A stretch of 64,000 nucleotides of DNA from Hericium rajendrae (lineage: Eukaryota; Basidiomycota; Agaricomycetes; Russulales; Hericiaceae), in the NCBI GenBank assembly GCA_033439255.1, contig CM065891.1, positions 248,001 to 312,000 on the forward strand, in the 5' to 3' direction. The notes beneath the pieces were generated by a model that worked only from the letters and a program-made list of their open reading frames with translations, had not been told where the DNA came from and made no database searches. Below are positions 34,398 through 46,634 of this stretch, piece after piece. How positions within the stretch are numbered: position 1 is the first letter of the stretch; each line of letters starts with the position of its first letter. Position numbers and translations under genes: made by a program.

Positions 34398-34537
34398 GAG
34401 AGTTTTCGCACTCGCCGGAATGGAATCTTGAATGGAATCGTGGAGCCGTCTAACCCTAGGATGCCCCGCGTAAAAGTGACTGTTGGAGCATAGGGTTTGA
34501 ATGGGCCCATTCCATTCCGGCCGGTGCGAAAACTCTC
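34398..34537. mobile_element. 140-base MITE in the methyltransferase promoter
   Basis: Inverted ends beginning GAGAGTTTTCGCAC, continuing GCCGGAATGGAAT, lie at both sides and are flanked by TA (34396-34397 and 34538-34539). Methyltransferase copy 1 lacks the sequence at the matching place (about 232-240), which gives an empty site. It is about 300 bases upstream of the copy 2 start. Confidence 0.75.
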
Positions 34538-34823
34538 TATTGTATGCCTAAACGGTCAGTGGTGAGAGAACCGGGCGAGAAGAAGGATAGAAGGGATCCC
34601 GGGGGCGGAAATCATTGGGGCAGGGCGTCAAGGAAAATCCAGGAACCACCTTCAAAGTCTGGGAGATATCAATAGCACACCGTTCGTGGTATTGGACGGA
34701 CGGCCGATGCGTGCGACGAGATATTTCTGAAAGGCTCTGTAAGAGTATCAACGCTGACAAGTCGCTCGGACCATGATTCCCTTTGATCGCACGTCCTAGC
34801 CTCTGCTCCCCTACAAAAGGCAA

Positions 34824-36057
34824 CTACCTCGACATTTTCTTGTCGTCTGCATCGAAAAGTAATCGCAAGCCCGTGAGATTTCTAGACGGATGATCTACAT
34901 CTCGTTGCCACAAACGACCATAGACAGTGAACAATTCGCCTTCGGCCGGCACGGTCATGTCCGCCCCCTGAGGCGGATTGGGAACGGGCACCGGTGGCTC
35001 GAGTATCTTGAGCAGGCGCATCAGCACGACACGTTTGCCTGCATGCTCAGGGAGGGTCGATCGCTCGAAGCGGCACTCCAACAATCCTTCTGTTTAAATA
35101 CGTTGATAAGGGGTGGTTGAGTACGGACAGTTGCAAACGACAAGAGGACCTCACTTTCGAAGAGCGGGACAGGTTTCAGTTGATGCTGAAACCGCAGGGG
35201 CGACCACATCTGATATCGGACTCGTTGGCTCCCCGGACTACAGATCATCATAAAGTATGACTTGACAGAAAGGTCATAGATGAAAGGCTCATTCAGCGTG
35301 ATGATGGTCCGTTTGAGTCTGTTCTTAAGGCGGTGATAAACTGGCCTCTGCTGAAGTTCTGCCATGTGCGCCTCGTCAATTAATCCATCCTGGATGAGGA
35401 ATCCTCGCAATTGCTCCGAGGGTGAACGAAGGAGCCTTGAGAGACGGATATGAAACGGGAAACCAGGCCTATACACGAGATCTGTGCCTCGAGCAAAGCT
35501 TTCTGGGCTGTCGTTCTCCGTCACGCGAAAGCGTAGGTGTGGCTCCAATGGTTCCAGCGGATCGGTGTAGAAGTAGAGAAAACCATGTGTACCAGAAGGA
35601 AAGGGTAAGACACGGTGTTGCAGCTGCATATAGCACAATCTGAATAGAAAAAAGTTCCCGTCAGGTGTCGAGCGAAAAAGCCCGGGACGTGTTCTGTTCG
35701 AGAGATCCATGAAACAGCTGGAGTCCAGGCGGCTGGGATCGAACGTCGTGACGATGCTGTGTGGTTTGAGCCCGCAACGAGTGGTACTAGACTATCTCCA
35801 GAGCACGCGATATATTCAGCCATTACACGAAGAATGGAGGTGCTTGAAAGGCGTACGTTGGATATCGGTCCTCGTCCTTCCGTGCTCTGACCTGCTGAAC
35901 TGATACCACCATGCTTCGCAGCTGCAGAAGCTGGGGAAAGCGTAGAGGTAAGCCTGGAGCCGCATAATACGCGTAAGACTATGCGTCTGGATGCGCCGAG
36001 AGAGCTGTGCGAAGATAGAAGCAGGATTGGGGTCTTGAAAAATATCCGCGGTATCAT
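34824..36057 (-). CDS. Unknown agaricomycete family protein, copy A
   Basis: Three exons (36057-35857, 35791-35155, 35089-34824) give 367 residues. The first exon encodes a Ser/Arg/Leu-rich stretch (LGASRRIVLRVLCGSRLTST) that could be a mitochondrial presequence. The second holds the best conserved part: FPSGTHGFLYFYTDPLEPLE, LRFRVTENDSPESFARGTDL and GFPFHIRLSRLL. The third ends with a segment including RVVLMRLLKILEPP. I recall similar multi-copy hypothetical proteins in wood-decay agaricomycetes but no function. The paralog at 51751-52987 has the same length and introns. Both sit directly upstream of an AusD-like methyltransferase. Confidence 0.75.
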
Positions 36058-37230
36058 CGTGTCAATTCGTCGGCGACACCTTGCTTCAACCCCTTTGGCA
36101 CTGATCCAGACAAGGCTATTCGGAAGTGCGAAACCAATATACGGAACATCCACCTTCTGTCTGAGGGCGACCACTGGGCTAGCACGAAGCTTGAATGATT
36201 GTTATCCTGCCTTCGTAAGACTAGTCTAGCCTTCTGCTGCGAGAAATACCAATCTGAGCGCACCTTGATTACTTATTATGCTTCAGGAAACAAGTTTGCA
36301 GCAGAATAAAGCGCTGTATCGCCGTCGATGTTGATAACGCAGAGGATAGAAGCGGCTTCGATTCGAAGGCAAAATGCAGAGAAGGTTCGCGGCGGCGTCG
36401 TGAGTCGGTCGTTCGTCGAAACAGGAACACCCGGCCCGCCCTGCCGTCACTCTGATACGGAGCCCACTGCGGAGGAAACAACTAGAAGTACGAAACCGAC
36501 TCGGACATCTGCGTCGATACTAGTGAAAAGGCTAGAAAACACTTGAGGGAAGGTAAAGAGCAAGAATATACACTACTGGGTAAAAATGGTACAGGTGCGG
36601 CTTTTGGCAGAGTAATATCTGCGTACAGCGAGATACTCTCTTAGCACCGACTCGAACGCTCTCACCACCCAGCCGTCATTAACAAATAGCTATAGCCAGG
36701 CATACACACATCACAACACCGGTGCATAGCTGTCTGTAGGCAAGTTCTCCTTTCTGTAGAACGTGAGATCTTTAGGATAGCATGGTACAAGTGTGCCTTT
36801 GTCGACATGCCAACATGTGCTTGAAACTTGTCAGCGCGTCGGCTTCCGTCGGCTCAAGTCAGCCATTCCATCATGTACACATGTCATTGTGAGCAATTGG
36901 TGAGTCTCTCTCTCCGATAGTCCACTAAACTACGAGATGTTGATACATTTTCAGCATGACGGCGTTGCACCGCGCTGAAGCCGCTCGAAAAACAAACTCA
37001 CGAGGTCTGGAAGGCGCAGGATCCCCCAGAATATATCCGCAACACGTGCATCACACGTTGAGCGTTGTCTTCTTCTGTTCATCTCGGATTATGTAGGCTG
37101 TACGTGTGCGTGTGCTCACTGCGGTGTGGGAGGCTATCCTATATGATACATTAATATGTCAACAACCACCCACCGGTTAAATCCCATACACCCACGAGCC
37201 GACCCCTTGCCCACTTGTGATGCGAACGCC
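36058..37230. other. Intergenic
   Basis: The first about 200 bases (to 36260) resemble 51560-51750, so the module duplication includes promoter sequence. The rest, including a 36328-36546 open frame, shows nothing recognisable. Confidence 0.5.
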
Positions 37231-38507
37231 ATGAGTTCTCCTCCCAACCACTACCAGGCCACCGTGGAGGATGTGCCCGACGAAGAGTGTGTGTCTTTAC
37301 TTATCCTTCATCGCCTCCCATTCCCCGTCCGCCTCGCCCTCAGCGCACCCGAGAACTGATGGCACACTCGTTTTACAGGATGGATCTGATGAATCATCTC
37401 CGCGAGGCTGCCAATTCACCGACGCCGCTCGCCGAGTTCCTGCAGGATCCCGATGCAGTGCACTCGCTAACGAAGATGTCCTCGCGGGAATACCGCTCTA
37501 GCAGGCGTGACAGTCCCGCCCGGGGCAGGCGGGACAGAGAGAGGGACAGGGACAGGGACAGAGAGAAGGGCTCAGGCAAGCGTCGCGGGTCCGACGCGGC
37601 GAATTCGATGCTCAGCCTCGTGCTCGCCGAGGAGGAACGGCAGGCGCACCATCTCAAGGCCATGCTGCGCATCACAAGCGACCGTCTCGAACACGAGATG
37701 CGCAAGGCGGACAGCGCGGAGTCGCGCGCGACGCTGGCCGACATCCGCGCCCGAGAAGCCGGAGCGCGGGCGATGGCGGCGGAGCAAGCGCAGCACCACG
37801 CCGAGCTGGACGCGGCGCGGGCGAGGGAGGAGACTAAGCGGTACCAGATGCAGCTCGAGACCGCGGAGCGGGAGATCAGGCGCGTGTCTAATGATATGGT
37901 TCGCTTGCAGAGGCAGAGGGACGAGGCTGAAGAGGCGGCGGCGAAGGCAAGGGACACTGCGAGGAAGTGGCAAGCCGCTTTGAGGGACTTTCAGGCACGG
38001 GAAGAGGGGAGGGAGGAGGGACGGAGACTGGCAATGTTTAAGCGGTATGATGATGGGCGGGAAGACGGGTGGGAGGAGGGGCGTATGGATGGCTGGCATG
38101 CTGGCCGGGAGGACGGGTTCGAGGAGGGCAGGCGGATGGGCGTGCAAGAAGGTCGGGAACAAGGGCGTCGGGAGGAGAGAAAGCATGCGTTCAAGATGTT
38201 CAATAGGTCCTTCGAGTCCCGCCCGAGATATCCTGAAGGTCATGAGCGGCACATGGAAGGCGTACCGGTGGGGAAGGCGGTCGAGGTGGGCAGTCCATGG
38301 GTCGTGTTGCCAGATCCTGAGCCCGAAGTCGATCATGATATCAAGAATCACGAACGGATTCAACAATGGGCTCAGTCGACTGAGACGTCAACCAGAAGTC
38401 GGACGCCCGAGGCATCAATCAGAAGTCGGACGCCCTCTCCAAAGCCACGCCCGGTCTGGCTGCACCGGAGAGTAATGACGGACCCTGCCATGGAGGGCAG
38501 AGGTTAA
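37231..38507 (+). CDS. Coiled-coil protein with GX3-type repeats
   Basis: Two exons are read: exon 1 from ATG 37231 to a GTGTGTGTC donor near 37291, and exon 2 from about 37379 to the stop at 38507. The product is about 395 residues. It contains an RD/RE dipeptide tract (RRDRERDRDRDREKG), a long Ala/Glu/Arg coiled coil (residues about 100-240), and a Gly-spaced helix (GREDGWEEGRMDGWHAGRED and onward) with glycine every third to fourth residue. A disordered tail has the duplicated motif RSRTPEASIRSRTPSPKPRP, possible SR-type phosphorylation sites. An ATG at 37156 in the same frame is an alternative start. I recognise no family. Confidence 0.65.
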
Positions 38508-38829
38508 TCCACGATACCCCACATTTTATTTAACGCACCGTCTGAACTTTTATATCACACACGAAGTAGGACTTGATCGGACCATAGGGCCTTGACAGCA
38601 GCGCATGTCTGGGGAACTCACATCGACTATGATACATATGTATATCCTTAATACCCGTAACTTTGCTATAACCCGTGTACTTTTAGATACCATCTTACAT
38701 TGCAGACAATCTGACCTAGCACAGAGACTCCCTGATGGAGAGTCATCTTTCTACAGCAGATCTCCTACTCATCTATGAGCCAGTGGTAAAAGAGTGATTC
38801 AGAGTAAACGCACCGAGACCAAGCCAACC
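38508..38829. other. Intergenic, nothing recognised
   Basis: This is a convergent gap between the coiled-coil gene and the dioxygenase gene. It is AT-richer than its surroundings and contains no feature that I can support. Confidence 0.5.
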
Positions 38830-40258
38830 TCACCGAACGACAATGGCATACGGAACGGGGCCATTGATATGCATGCTATCGACAGTCCCTCCCGTCTTCA
38901 TAGCGTGCGCTTTGAGACGATCGACTTCTTCCCGAATCAGAGCGTCTTTTCCCGCCCGTGTCCGAGGTTCAAATCGTCTGCGTTCTCCTGTGATGTGCCA
39001 CTCTTCAAGTCGCGAGATGCCCAGCGTGTCCAGTATTTTCTGCTCAACAAGAGACTTCAAGGCACGTCAGCAGCGTACCAGCAGGTATAGATCGACCTGT
39101 CATTGCGTACATAATCTGCAGGGTTCTCTCTGTTGAGATTGAGAGGCCCTTTCAGCGTCACTGGTGGATTAGTGATGAATCGCGGGATGCGGAGCTGGTT
39201 TTTAGAGGCAGAGTGAGGCATGAATGGATGCGTGAGGATCACATCGCCGGCCTTCCCAGTGAGCTATATGTCCAAGCGATGAGAAAGCAGCATTTCTTGT
39301 CGAAGGGAGATGAATACCTCGATGAAGTCCTGGCATGTCTGGATCGAGCAAATGCTGCGGCTTCCGTCCGGGTCTTGCAGCATCTCATTCACGCCTTCTC
39401 TGTGCTCGTATAGGCTGTCGAGTTCTCTGGTTAGGACTACATATGAACAGAGATGCTGGCGTTAAACTCACAAATCGACGACGTTCTTCAGCCCATCAAG
39501 GGCGATCCAAGTGGCTCCAGCTTTCGGCACGATATCATTGTAGAGGACGAGGAGCTCAAGTGCTTGGTCTCCGGAATCAAGAAAATGGGTGAACCTGACG
39601 GTGCGCCGTAAGCCTTGCTTCACCCTCCCAAAATCTACCTGCACTTACCAGTCTCCATCGCTATTTTCGAAGTTTCACGATGTAGCCATGGAGCTGGAAA
39701 AAATCCAGAGCAACTCACATGTGCCAATTTCCCAAATCTTTGGGATGGATATCGAGCTACAGCGGCAGTCGTCAAAAACATTCAGCGAGCACGCCGGAAG
39801 CCAGCTCACGTCTTTGTACTCATCCTTTCCTAGATTCACGATCAGACTGTCCCCGCAGCTCTCGAACAGCGTCCGGTCAACGCGGTCCTCGCCGCCCAGC
39901 AGCTCGCCTAGATACCCCATCAAACAGCGCCTCCAGGTGCAAGCCCGCATACGCACAGATCGCGCCCCACGCCTTCGGCATGAACTCCGGCGTCGGCACC
40001 TCGCGATGCCTCGGCATATGGATCTGCGAATCGAGCGTTCATCTTCCGCTGCTGAGCCTTTTCAAACGGGCAGCGGGATACCTTCTCATTCTCCCATGTC
40101 GATCTATCGTCTGGATCGTACCCGAGGCGAACCCATACGTTCTCTAAGAAACGCGCGATGTTCTCGGGCGGGACGCCATTCTCGATGCGGATCCATCCGT
40201 GCTGGAGGAAATGCGCGCGCTGCTCGGCAGTGAGATATTTATATTCGGTTATCGCCAT
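38830..40258 (-). CDS. PhyH-type Fe(II)/2-oxoglutarate dioxygenase
   Basis: About nine exons join in frame from MAITEYKYLTAEQ at 40258 to PYAIVVR and the stop at 38830. The iron-binding HxD is in NWHIDGDWFTHFLDS, where His and Asp come from different exons and the intron lies between them. The distal His lies in AGDVILTHPFMPHSAS (near 39225), and Arg in the following strand may bind 2-oxoglutarate. The family hydroxylates small molecules or lipids; phytanoyl-CoA hydroxylase is the prototype. Similar basidiomycete proteins start with the same TAEQRAHFLQHGWIRI pattern. The substrate is unknown. All ligands are present, so it is probably active. Confidence 0.85.
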
Positions 40259-40856
40259 GATTATTCGAGAAGTAGCTTTGGACGAGCAGGGTCTTGTGAC
40301 GCATCGTATGTCGTTCATGAAGGCCCCTTATAAGCTGCATCCCGGGCGCTTTGGAAGAGGTCAGACGTCACTCGAAGCAGGGAGGGAAGCATTTACTCGT
40401 ACTGCCCACGGTGGTCTCATGCCCTCAGAAGACCTATGTTAAGCTAAGATTAGATCAGTATAGAGGTGAGCAACAGTCGGTATTCTGGACACCAGCATCC
40501 GAAGAAGAGAAGGAAATGGAGTTCCCTCGGGAATACAAGCCTCATCAACCGCCTCCCTCAACAGAGCGCAAGTCAACCTGCATTGGGCAGACTATCTTAG
40601 TACAGACAACGCATGTACATGAAAGCGCACGACCGGTCCCACCATACGGGACGCCCTAGACCAGTGACGGGCCAGGACGGAGTCATGCCTCTGACGCTGG
40701 TCTTCAGGGCAGCGTGCGACCACCTGTGACTTCGAGCCCCCAGTTCTGCGACACGCGCAGAGAAGCCCTGCCTCGGTGCGAGGTAAGCCCGCCTGGCCGC
40801 CCACCCGCACCGCGGGCCAGATCCAAAATCCAAAATCCAAAATACCGACCGCCGCA
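40259..40856. other. Intergenic, nothing recognised
   Basis: This gap lies between the start of the dioxygenase gene and the stop of the next minus-strand gene. A short tandem of ATCCAAA at about 40821-40839 is the only pattern seen. Confidence 0.5.
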
Positions 40857-42864
40857 CTACCCCGCGACCTCCTGGATCTCCGGCTCCTCCTCAACGCTAT
40901 TCGCCATCCACTCCTCGTGCACAGCGCGCAGCAGCTCCAGCAGCGGCGTGGGATCGCTCCCCGGCACAGCCGCAGGCGCAGCATACGCAATCGCCTCAAG
41001 CACGCGCGCATCCTCATACTGCGTCCCGCCGCGCCCATACAGCAACAACAGCGCAAGCGTCTGCCGGCCCTGCTCGTACCACTCCGGCGCCACCTCCAGC
41101 GCCGCCGCCACATGCTCCTGCAATCCATTCCCGCGTCAGCATAGCTAGTCTAGATAAAGGGAAAGAGGAAGGGGACGCACCATGTCGATGCGCACGCCCA
41201 TGTACGTCGTGTCGACGTGCGCCTCCATCGCGCGCTGCACGAACCAGTACAGCCGCACCATCTGCTCGTTGCTCACGCGCCGGTGCTTCTGCGCGCACAG
41301 CTCCGCCCAGCCCGCGCCGTCCTGCATCAGCTTCGGGCGGAGGTAGCTCGTGAGCAGCAGCGCGTCGTCCGGCGCGGGCGCGGGCGCGGGCGGGGCCGGT
41401 TGCTGCTGCTCGCGCCCGTCGCGTGTCCGCTTCTGCACGGGCGTCGGCGCCCGCATCGATTCAGCGGCGGAGTCAGGCTGCGGCCGCTCGGGCGCCGGCT
41501 TCGCGCGCTTCGTTTTCTTGGGCGGGGCCGATATGTGGTACGACGTCGACGAGGGCATCGGCGTGGGGTTAGAATACTGGCGCTGTTGCACAAGCTGCGC
41601 GCTCGACTCGCGCTTGCGCTTGCTCGCGCGGCTTGGACTGTGTTGACGTTCGTCCATGATGCTCGGGCTCACGGACGAAAAGGGTGGCGAGAGCGGTTGT
41701 TGTGCGGGCACTGGAGAAGGGGCCATGATCGTCTTTCGGGCGAAGATGGCTTGAGAAGGACTTGGCCCTGGGATTGCATTGAGCGCAGCGATGGGTGCTT
41801 GGATTTGTGCGGGAATGTTCAGCTAGTGAAAACAATCAGTCCTGGCCTGCGCGAGCAAGAAAAAAAAATGGTGATTTACACTTTCGACGAAAATAGCCAG
41901 CGTCTTGTTCTTCTCGACCTTCAAATTAGCCGACTGACTCGTCTCCTCATTCGCCGCCGAGATCCTCAAAAACGTCTGCCTATACTTCCCCCGCATCGTA
42001 AACACCTTCGCCGGACCTAGCAACACTTTCCATCAGCACGCCCCAATCCCAACCAACCAACCAAAACGACGCACCATCAATCCGCGACGGCCCCCCCTGC
42101 AGCTTCTCGCACACGTCCCTCGCATCCGCCCACCACCCGCCCTCGCCGCCCTCCGCCTTCGTCAGCGGCACCAGTATCTCCGCCAGCTCGTCCACGCCCG
42201 TGCGCCGGTCGTCGATGAGCACGGTCAGCAGCCGCGGCTTCGCGCCGTGCGCGCGCGGCAGCGGCGCGTCGGGCGACGACGCGTGCGACGCGGGCGTGGG
42301 CGCAGAGGCGTACGACGACGCGGGCGTCGGCGCCTGCTCGAACGGGCGGTCGCTGCGCGCCGGCGAGGGCGGCACGGCGGGCGAGGACGCGTCGACGTCG
42401 AACGCGGGCGGCGTAGGCCGGTGCTGCTTCGGCGGGCGGTTGTGCGACTGCAGCCGCGGCTTTTTACTCGACGGCGGGGCGGGCTGCGGCTGCCCGGCGA
42501 TGCGCCGGAGAATGCGCTCGTTCTCCGCGTGCGCTGCGCCTGCAGCGATCTGCTGCACGTCGATTTCGCGCGCATCGGAGTCCATGCCGTGCCGTGCGGG
42601 CTGCGCAGGAAGCTCAGCGCGGAACTGTGCGCCGTACGGCCCTACGCCTTGCGTCGTGGGCTGCGGCGTGGCCACCCTGCTCGACGTCGCCTCGTTGACG
42701 TAGCCCTGCACGCGGAAGGCGGCGCCCTTTTTGAGGCCGGCGGTGCTCGTCGTGCTGCTACTCCGTTGCATCGAGGCCGCGCTTTGCGAGTCCCGTGCGG
42801 GGCTTTGGTCATCTTGCCCGGTCGCATACGTGCCGAGCGCCCCAAACGCGATCGGTTTCCGCAT
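40857..42864 (-). CDS. Conserved low-complexity protein, function unknown
   Basis: Four or more exons run from MRKPIAFGALGTY (42864) to a stop at 40857. The N-terminal half is rich in Pro/Ala/Ser with basic patches. A folded core spans an intron: RLLTVLIDDRRTGVDELAEI, then PAKVFTMRGKYRQTFLRISA. A nuclear-localisation-like PPKKTKRAKPAPER follows. The C-terminal helical region (YLRPKLMQDGAGWAELCAQK ... EWYEQGRQTLALLLLYGR) is the best candidate for a conserved domain. I do not recognise the family. A non-ATG frame continues upstream, so an extra 5' exon near 43040 is possible. Confidence 0.6.
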
Positions 42865-43761
42865 GAAGGGGTTCGACACGGTGCGAGCGTCTTCTGCGGG
42901 AGGCGGTGCGTCGTCTTCGCAAGGGGATCGGATACGCGACTTGAAACGGGGGAGAGATGTGAATACGCAGCGACATGATACAGATCGGACAGTGCAGACT
43001 TACGGGTCCGGCGTATGTTATGTCCCCGTCGTGGTTTTCGTTTCTGCATTGCGGGTTAGCTGTTACAAGCTGCCACAGGACTTAGCACGTACGAATCAAT
43101 GTCAGAATCATCATTTCTCCTGCGGCCCATCTCTGGCCGCGACTCGTAGTCGCTATCGTGTCCTTGCTGGAGCATTTGTGGGCGAGAGACGCGTCAGAAC
43201 AAGGAATTATAAAGCAGAAATTGCTCCAGCTGTGCGTCTTCTGTACGAAAGCAAATCCTCCAGGTGTTGGTATAGAAAAGAGGAGGATATCAGTGGCAAC
43301 ATCGCTAGTTATGCCAGATGCAAACTCGAACGGGCGAACAAAGCAATGGTTGTTCAATGGAGGTCACGTGGCTTCGTGTTCTCTATTGTGCGCCCGATTA
43401 GGAAGGTGGTCGTTGGGCGAGATCTCCGAGATCTCTTTCCGTGAATTGCCTCCGTTACGACAGCTCATAATGCGAAGGAGAGCACACACACTAGATTCTG
43501 TATACCGAAATGAAGGTACAACATGTCTCTAGCAGGCACAATTGATTTTATGATGCGAACTCATGGGAATAAGGGAAGCGTAGCGTAGACTATCTACTCC
43601 TCGAGACAATGACTCGCAGCCAGGAAAGAGACTCCTGCATTTCCATCCATCGGGGACCACATACACACAGTGGGTAAGCAGCACAAGTTACAAGTTACAA
43701 CACCCAGATATGACGCAATAAATAGCCTTACACCGCGGGCTGGCCACGGACCTTCCACCGA
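42865..43761. other. Intergenic, nothing recognised
   Basis: This gap holds the promoter side of the preceding minus-strand gene and the 3' side of the amidohydrolase-like gene. Overlapping open frames at 42731-43532 show no domain. Confidence 0.4.
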
Positions 43762-45295
43762 CTATGATTTCCTCGCCGGGTTATACACGCGCTCCGCATT
43801 CCCACCAAAGACCGCATCGACGTCCGCCTGCTCGACGCCCAGCTCCGCGAACGACTCGCGCGCAATCTCGTACCAGTCGCCGACGGTGGACGCCGCGTGC
43901 GACGTCGGCGACGGCGCGGAGCCGAACAGCACGCGCTGGAACCCGAACGCCTCGACCGCCGGGCCGACTGTCGACCTGCATCAGCGGGCGTCACAGGTGA
44001 GCGCGGACGGACTCACGGTACATCTTGATCCTGCGCTTCCACTCCTTCTTCTCCCTGCTGACGGCGGCGGTCTCGTCGCCGTGCTGCGACGTCGGCGGCG
44101 TCGGCGCGTTCCACGCGGGCGGGAGGAACTTGACGAAGACGTTCCCGCAGAGCGAGAGCGAGGCGATGCGCGCCTGGTATGAGTGGTATGTCGGGTGGGA
44201 GAGCAGCTTGACGATGGGGAGCTCGAGATCATGCGGCGGGGGCAGGATGTTCGCTGGATCACACGAGCTGTCAGCACGGTGATACGAGAGGTTTTATTAG
44301 CCCCAATCAAGTACTGCTTTTTGCGCCACTTTTTGCCTGCTGCTTTTTTGAATGTGCCTGATACCGACAGTCACTTGGGGCATTGGCCAATTTCAGCCTG
44401 GCTGTTATGCCGCCAAAGTGGGTTTGTGCCAATTCATTCCAGCCAACCCTTTGTCTACGGACAAAGAGTTGGCTGATTTTAGTTGGCACAAATCCACATT
44501 GGTTACATAACAACCAGGCCAAAAATCATCAATGCTCCTGGTGAGTGGTACATAGAGCCTTAGAAGCTTAAGCGACAGCAGGCGGCCAAAAAGCAGCAAC
44601 AAAAAGCTGAAATTGAGTAGGAGTACTGGGGATTGGCACGCACACAGAATGATGGTGCCTGCACCTTCGGTGTCGGCGGTGGTCGCCTTGGTCAGGAGCT
44701 CTTCGAGGCCGTCCCAGACGTTATCGCCGCTGCTGACGTCGACCTGGACGTCGATGTCGACGATGTGGCCGGCCTTGAGCGCGGCGGAGAGACCGGCGAT
44801 CGCCGCCTCCGACGGCTGCGTAAACGCCGCGGCCAGGCTGACTGGGTACTTCGACGTGGGGACAGCAGGCAGTGCGCTGTCCTCGAGCTTGAACGGGATC
44901 TGCACGGACAGGACATGGACACCCGCGGCCTCCAACCTGCGAGATCACCGCCATCAGGGCGCCTCCAACGCGGAATGCGAGACGACTTACCCGCCCAGGT
45001 CGCCCTCCGTGACGCGCAAAACAACACCGGTCGCCCTGCCCTCGAGTGCCTTCGAGCCCGCAACCTCCTTCTTCCACTCGCCGAGCGCGGCGACGCTGGC
45101 GTCGACGACGCGGTCCGGGTGCACGGTGCTGGGGCTCGCGGGGAGCGGGAAGCTCTCGGACACGCCCGAGTTGGGCGGGCTGAACGCGGACAGCGGGAGC
45201 TTGGGCAGCGACTTGAGGCCCTTGCGGCGGGCACCGACGCCAGGCGAGTGCGGGATGGGCGGGAGCTCGGTCGCGAGATCGGTGCTGTTGCTCAT
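43762..45295 (-). CDS. Amidohydrolase-related TIM-barrel protein
   Basis: Exons run from MSNSTDLATELPP (45295) through HPDRVVDASVAALGEW, a segment with GHIVDIDVQVDVSSGDNVWD, FVKFLPPAW, and finally AFGFQRVLFGSAPSPTSH ... NAERVYNPARKS before the stop at 43762. The last part (R-V-L-F-G-S, then GDWYEIARESFAELGV) resembles the C-terminal strands of amidohydrolase_2 proteins, where an Asp/Ser after the FGS strand is near the metal. The classical HxH of strand 1 is not evident, so it may be catalytically atypical. The intron at about 44256-44643 is roughly 390 bases, far longer than its neighbours, because it contains a hairpin element. Confidence 0.65.
44310..44630. mobile_element. Hairpin (foldback/MITE-like) element in an intron
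   Basis: Imperfect inverted repeats meet near 44460: about 44395-44455 (GCCTGGCTGTTATG, GTTTGTGCCAA, CAGCCAACCCTTTGT) pairs with about 44465-44520. Outer parts (GCTTTTTG, GCCTGCTG) also match in inverse. It sits within the long intron of the amidohydrolase-like gene. No clear target duplication is visible. Confidence 0.55.
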
Positions 45296-45504
45296 GGTGG
45301 GCTGCGGGATCTAAAGTGGTTGTGGAGAGCGGATATCGTGGGCGGGGCTATAAGGAGAGAACGTGGCGAAAAAAACGAAAGAGTACAGAATGTCGAGGAA
45401 GGGTCGTAGGGTACGGTATGTATAGGTTGAGTTGAGGGCGTATCACCGCCTGATCTCAGTGATCTGTTGATGCCGCCGTGGTCGTGCTTTCCCACGTTTG
45501 GCAT

Positions 45505-46510
45505 ATTGCTGTTCGATCTCTTCTTGATCTTCCTTCTTCCTCGTTGCTCGCGATTTTCAACATCTGCTCTGGAGACCATCCAACTGCCATGGCGATTTTG
45601 TTAAATTTAATTGCTTCGCTTTTTTTAAACTCATTGTAGCCCTCTGCTGGAATTCTCTGCCTGCAGTCTGTGCGCCTTTGTCGACGTGGTTATCCAGCAT
45701 CTCGAATGATTCGTGAACATGTTGATTATCACAGAGCACATATACTGTATGCAGTACGCCTTTGAAGACTAAGCGGGTAAGTGCAACGGCTTCTTTGTTT
45801 CATGTACAGAACGGAAGCATCCTCATTGAATTCGCATCTAACTCCTGTCAACGTCAGGATACACCTTTGACGATGGTTGAATATAGTCGTCGACATTGCA
45901 ACTGGCGAGCTTTCGCTAAACGTACTCAATCAGTCGAATTAATCTTGAAGCCACAATCCCGGAGGCCTTCCAAGTACAAGATCAATCATGACTTTTGAAT
46001 AGTCTGGTCATAAATTAAATTCGTGAGTGCAAGCATAGTGTTCGATCTCCTCTTTGTCGTTGCTTGCGATTTTCAACATCTGCTCTGGTGACCATCCAGC
46101 TGTCATGACAGTTTTGTTAACTTCATTCACTCTACCATTTTTGCCGGAGAAATCACCACCGTAGCATTCTGCAGGATTCTCGGCTTGCAGGCTGTGCGCC
46201 TTCGTCGACGTGGTTATCAAGCATCTCGAATGATTCGTGAACATACTGATTATCACAGGGCGCATATGCAACTTTGAGGACTAAACGGGCAAATGCAACG
46301 GGAACATGCTTACTGAATTCACATCTTAATTCTGTCAACGTCAGGATACAGCAGATATTGTCTCTGGCGATGGCTGATCGTCGTCGATGTTGCAACTGGC
46401 GAGCTTTCGTTGAACGTTCCCAGTCAATCGCATTATTCTGTAAGCCACATCCCCGGACGCCCTTCAGTGGAATATCATCAAAACTTCTGGATAGTCTGGT
46501 CATAAATTAC
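45505..46510. repeat. Tandem duplication of a decayed gene-like segment
   Basis: About 45505-45990 and 46038-46510 are direct copies, with long matching blocks such as GATTTTCAACATCTGCTCTGG, GTGCGCCTT(T/C)GTCGACGTGG and TGCAACTGGCGAGCTTTCG. On the minus strand both read partly as protein (LTLTELRCEFSKHVPVAFAR, HESFEMLDNHVDEGA), with stops in the first copy. The open copy is 46153-46503. I do not recognise the family. It looks like a tandemly duplicated pseudogene or small unknown gene. Confidence 0.6.
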
Positions 46511-46634
46511 ATTCGTGAGTGCAAGCATCAGTACACTAAGAAATCATTAAGCTCGACGAATACAGTATTGCGATATCATATCATTACATCAAAATCGTGA
46601 AGCTCCAAATTCAGGTCGTGAGATCACCGCGTCC

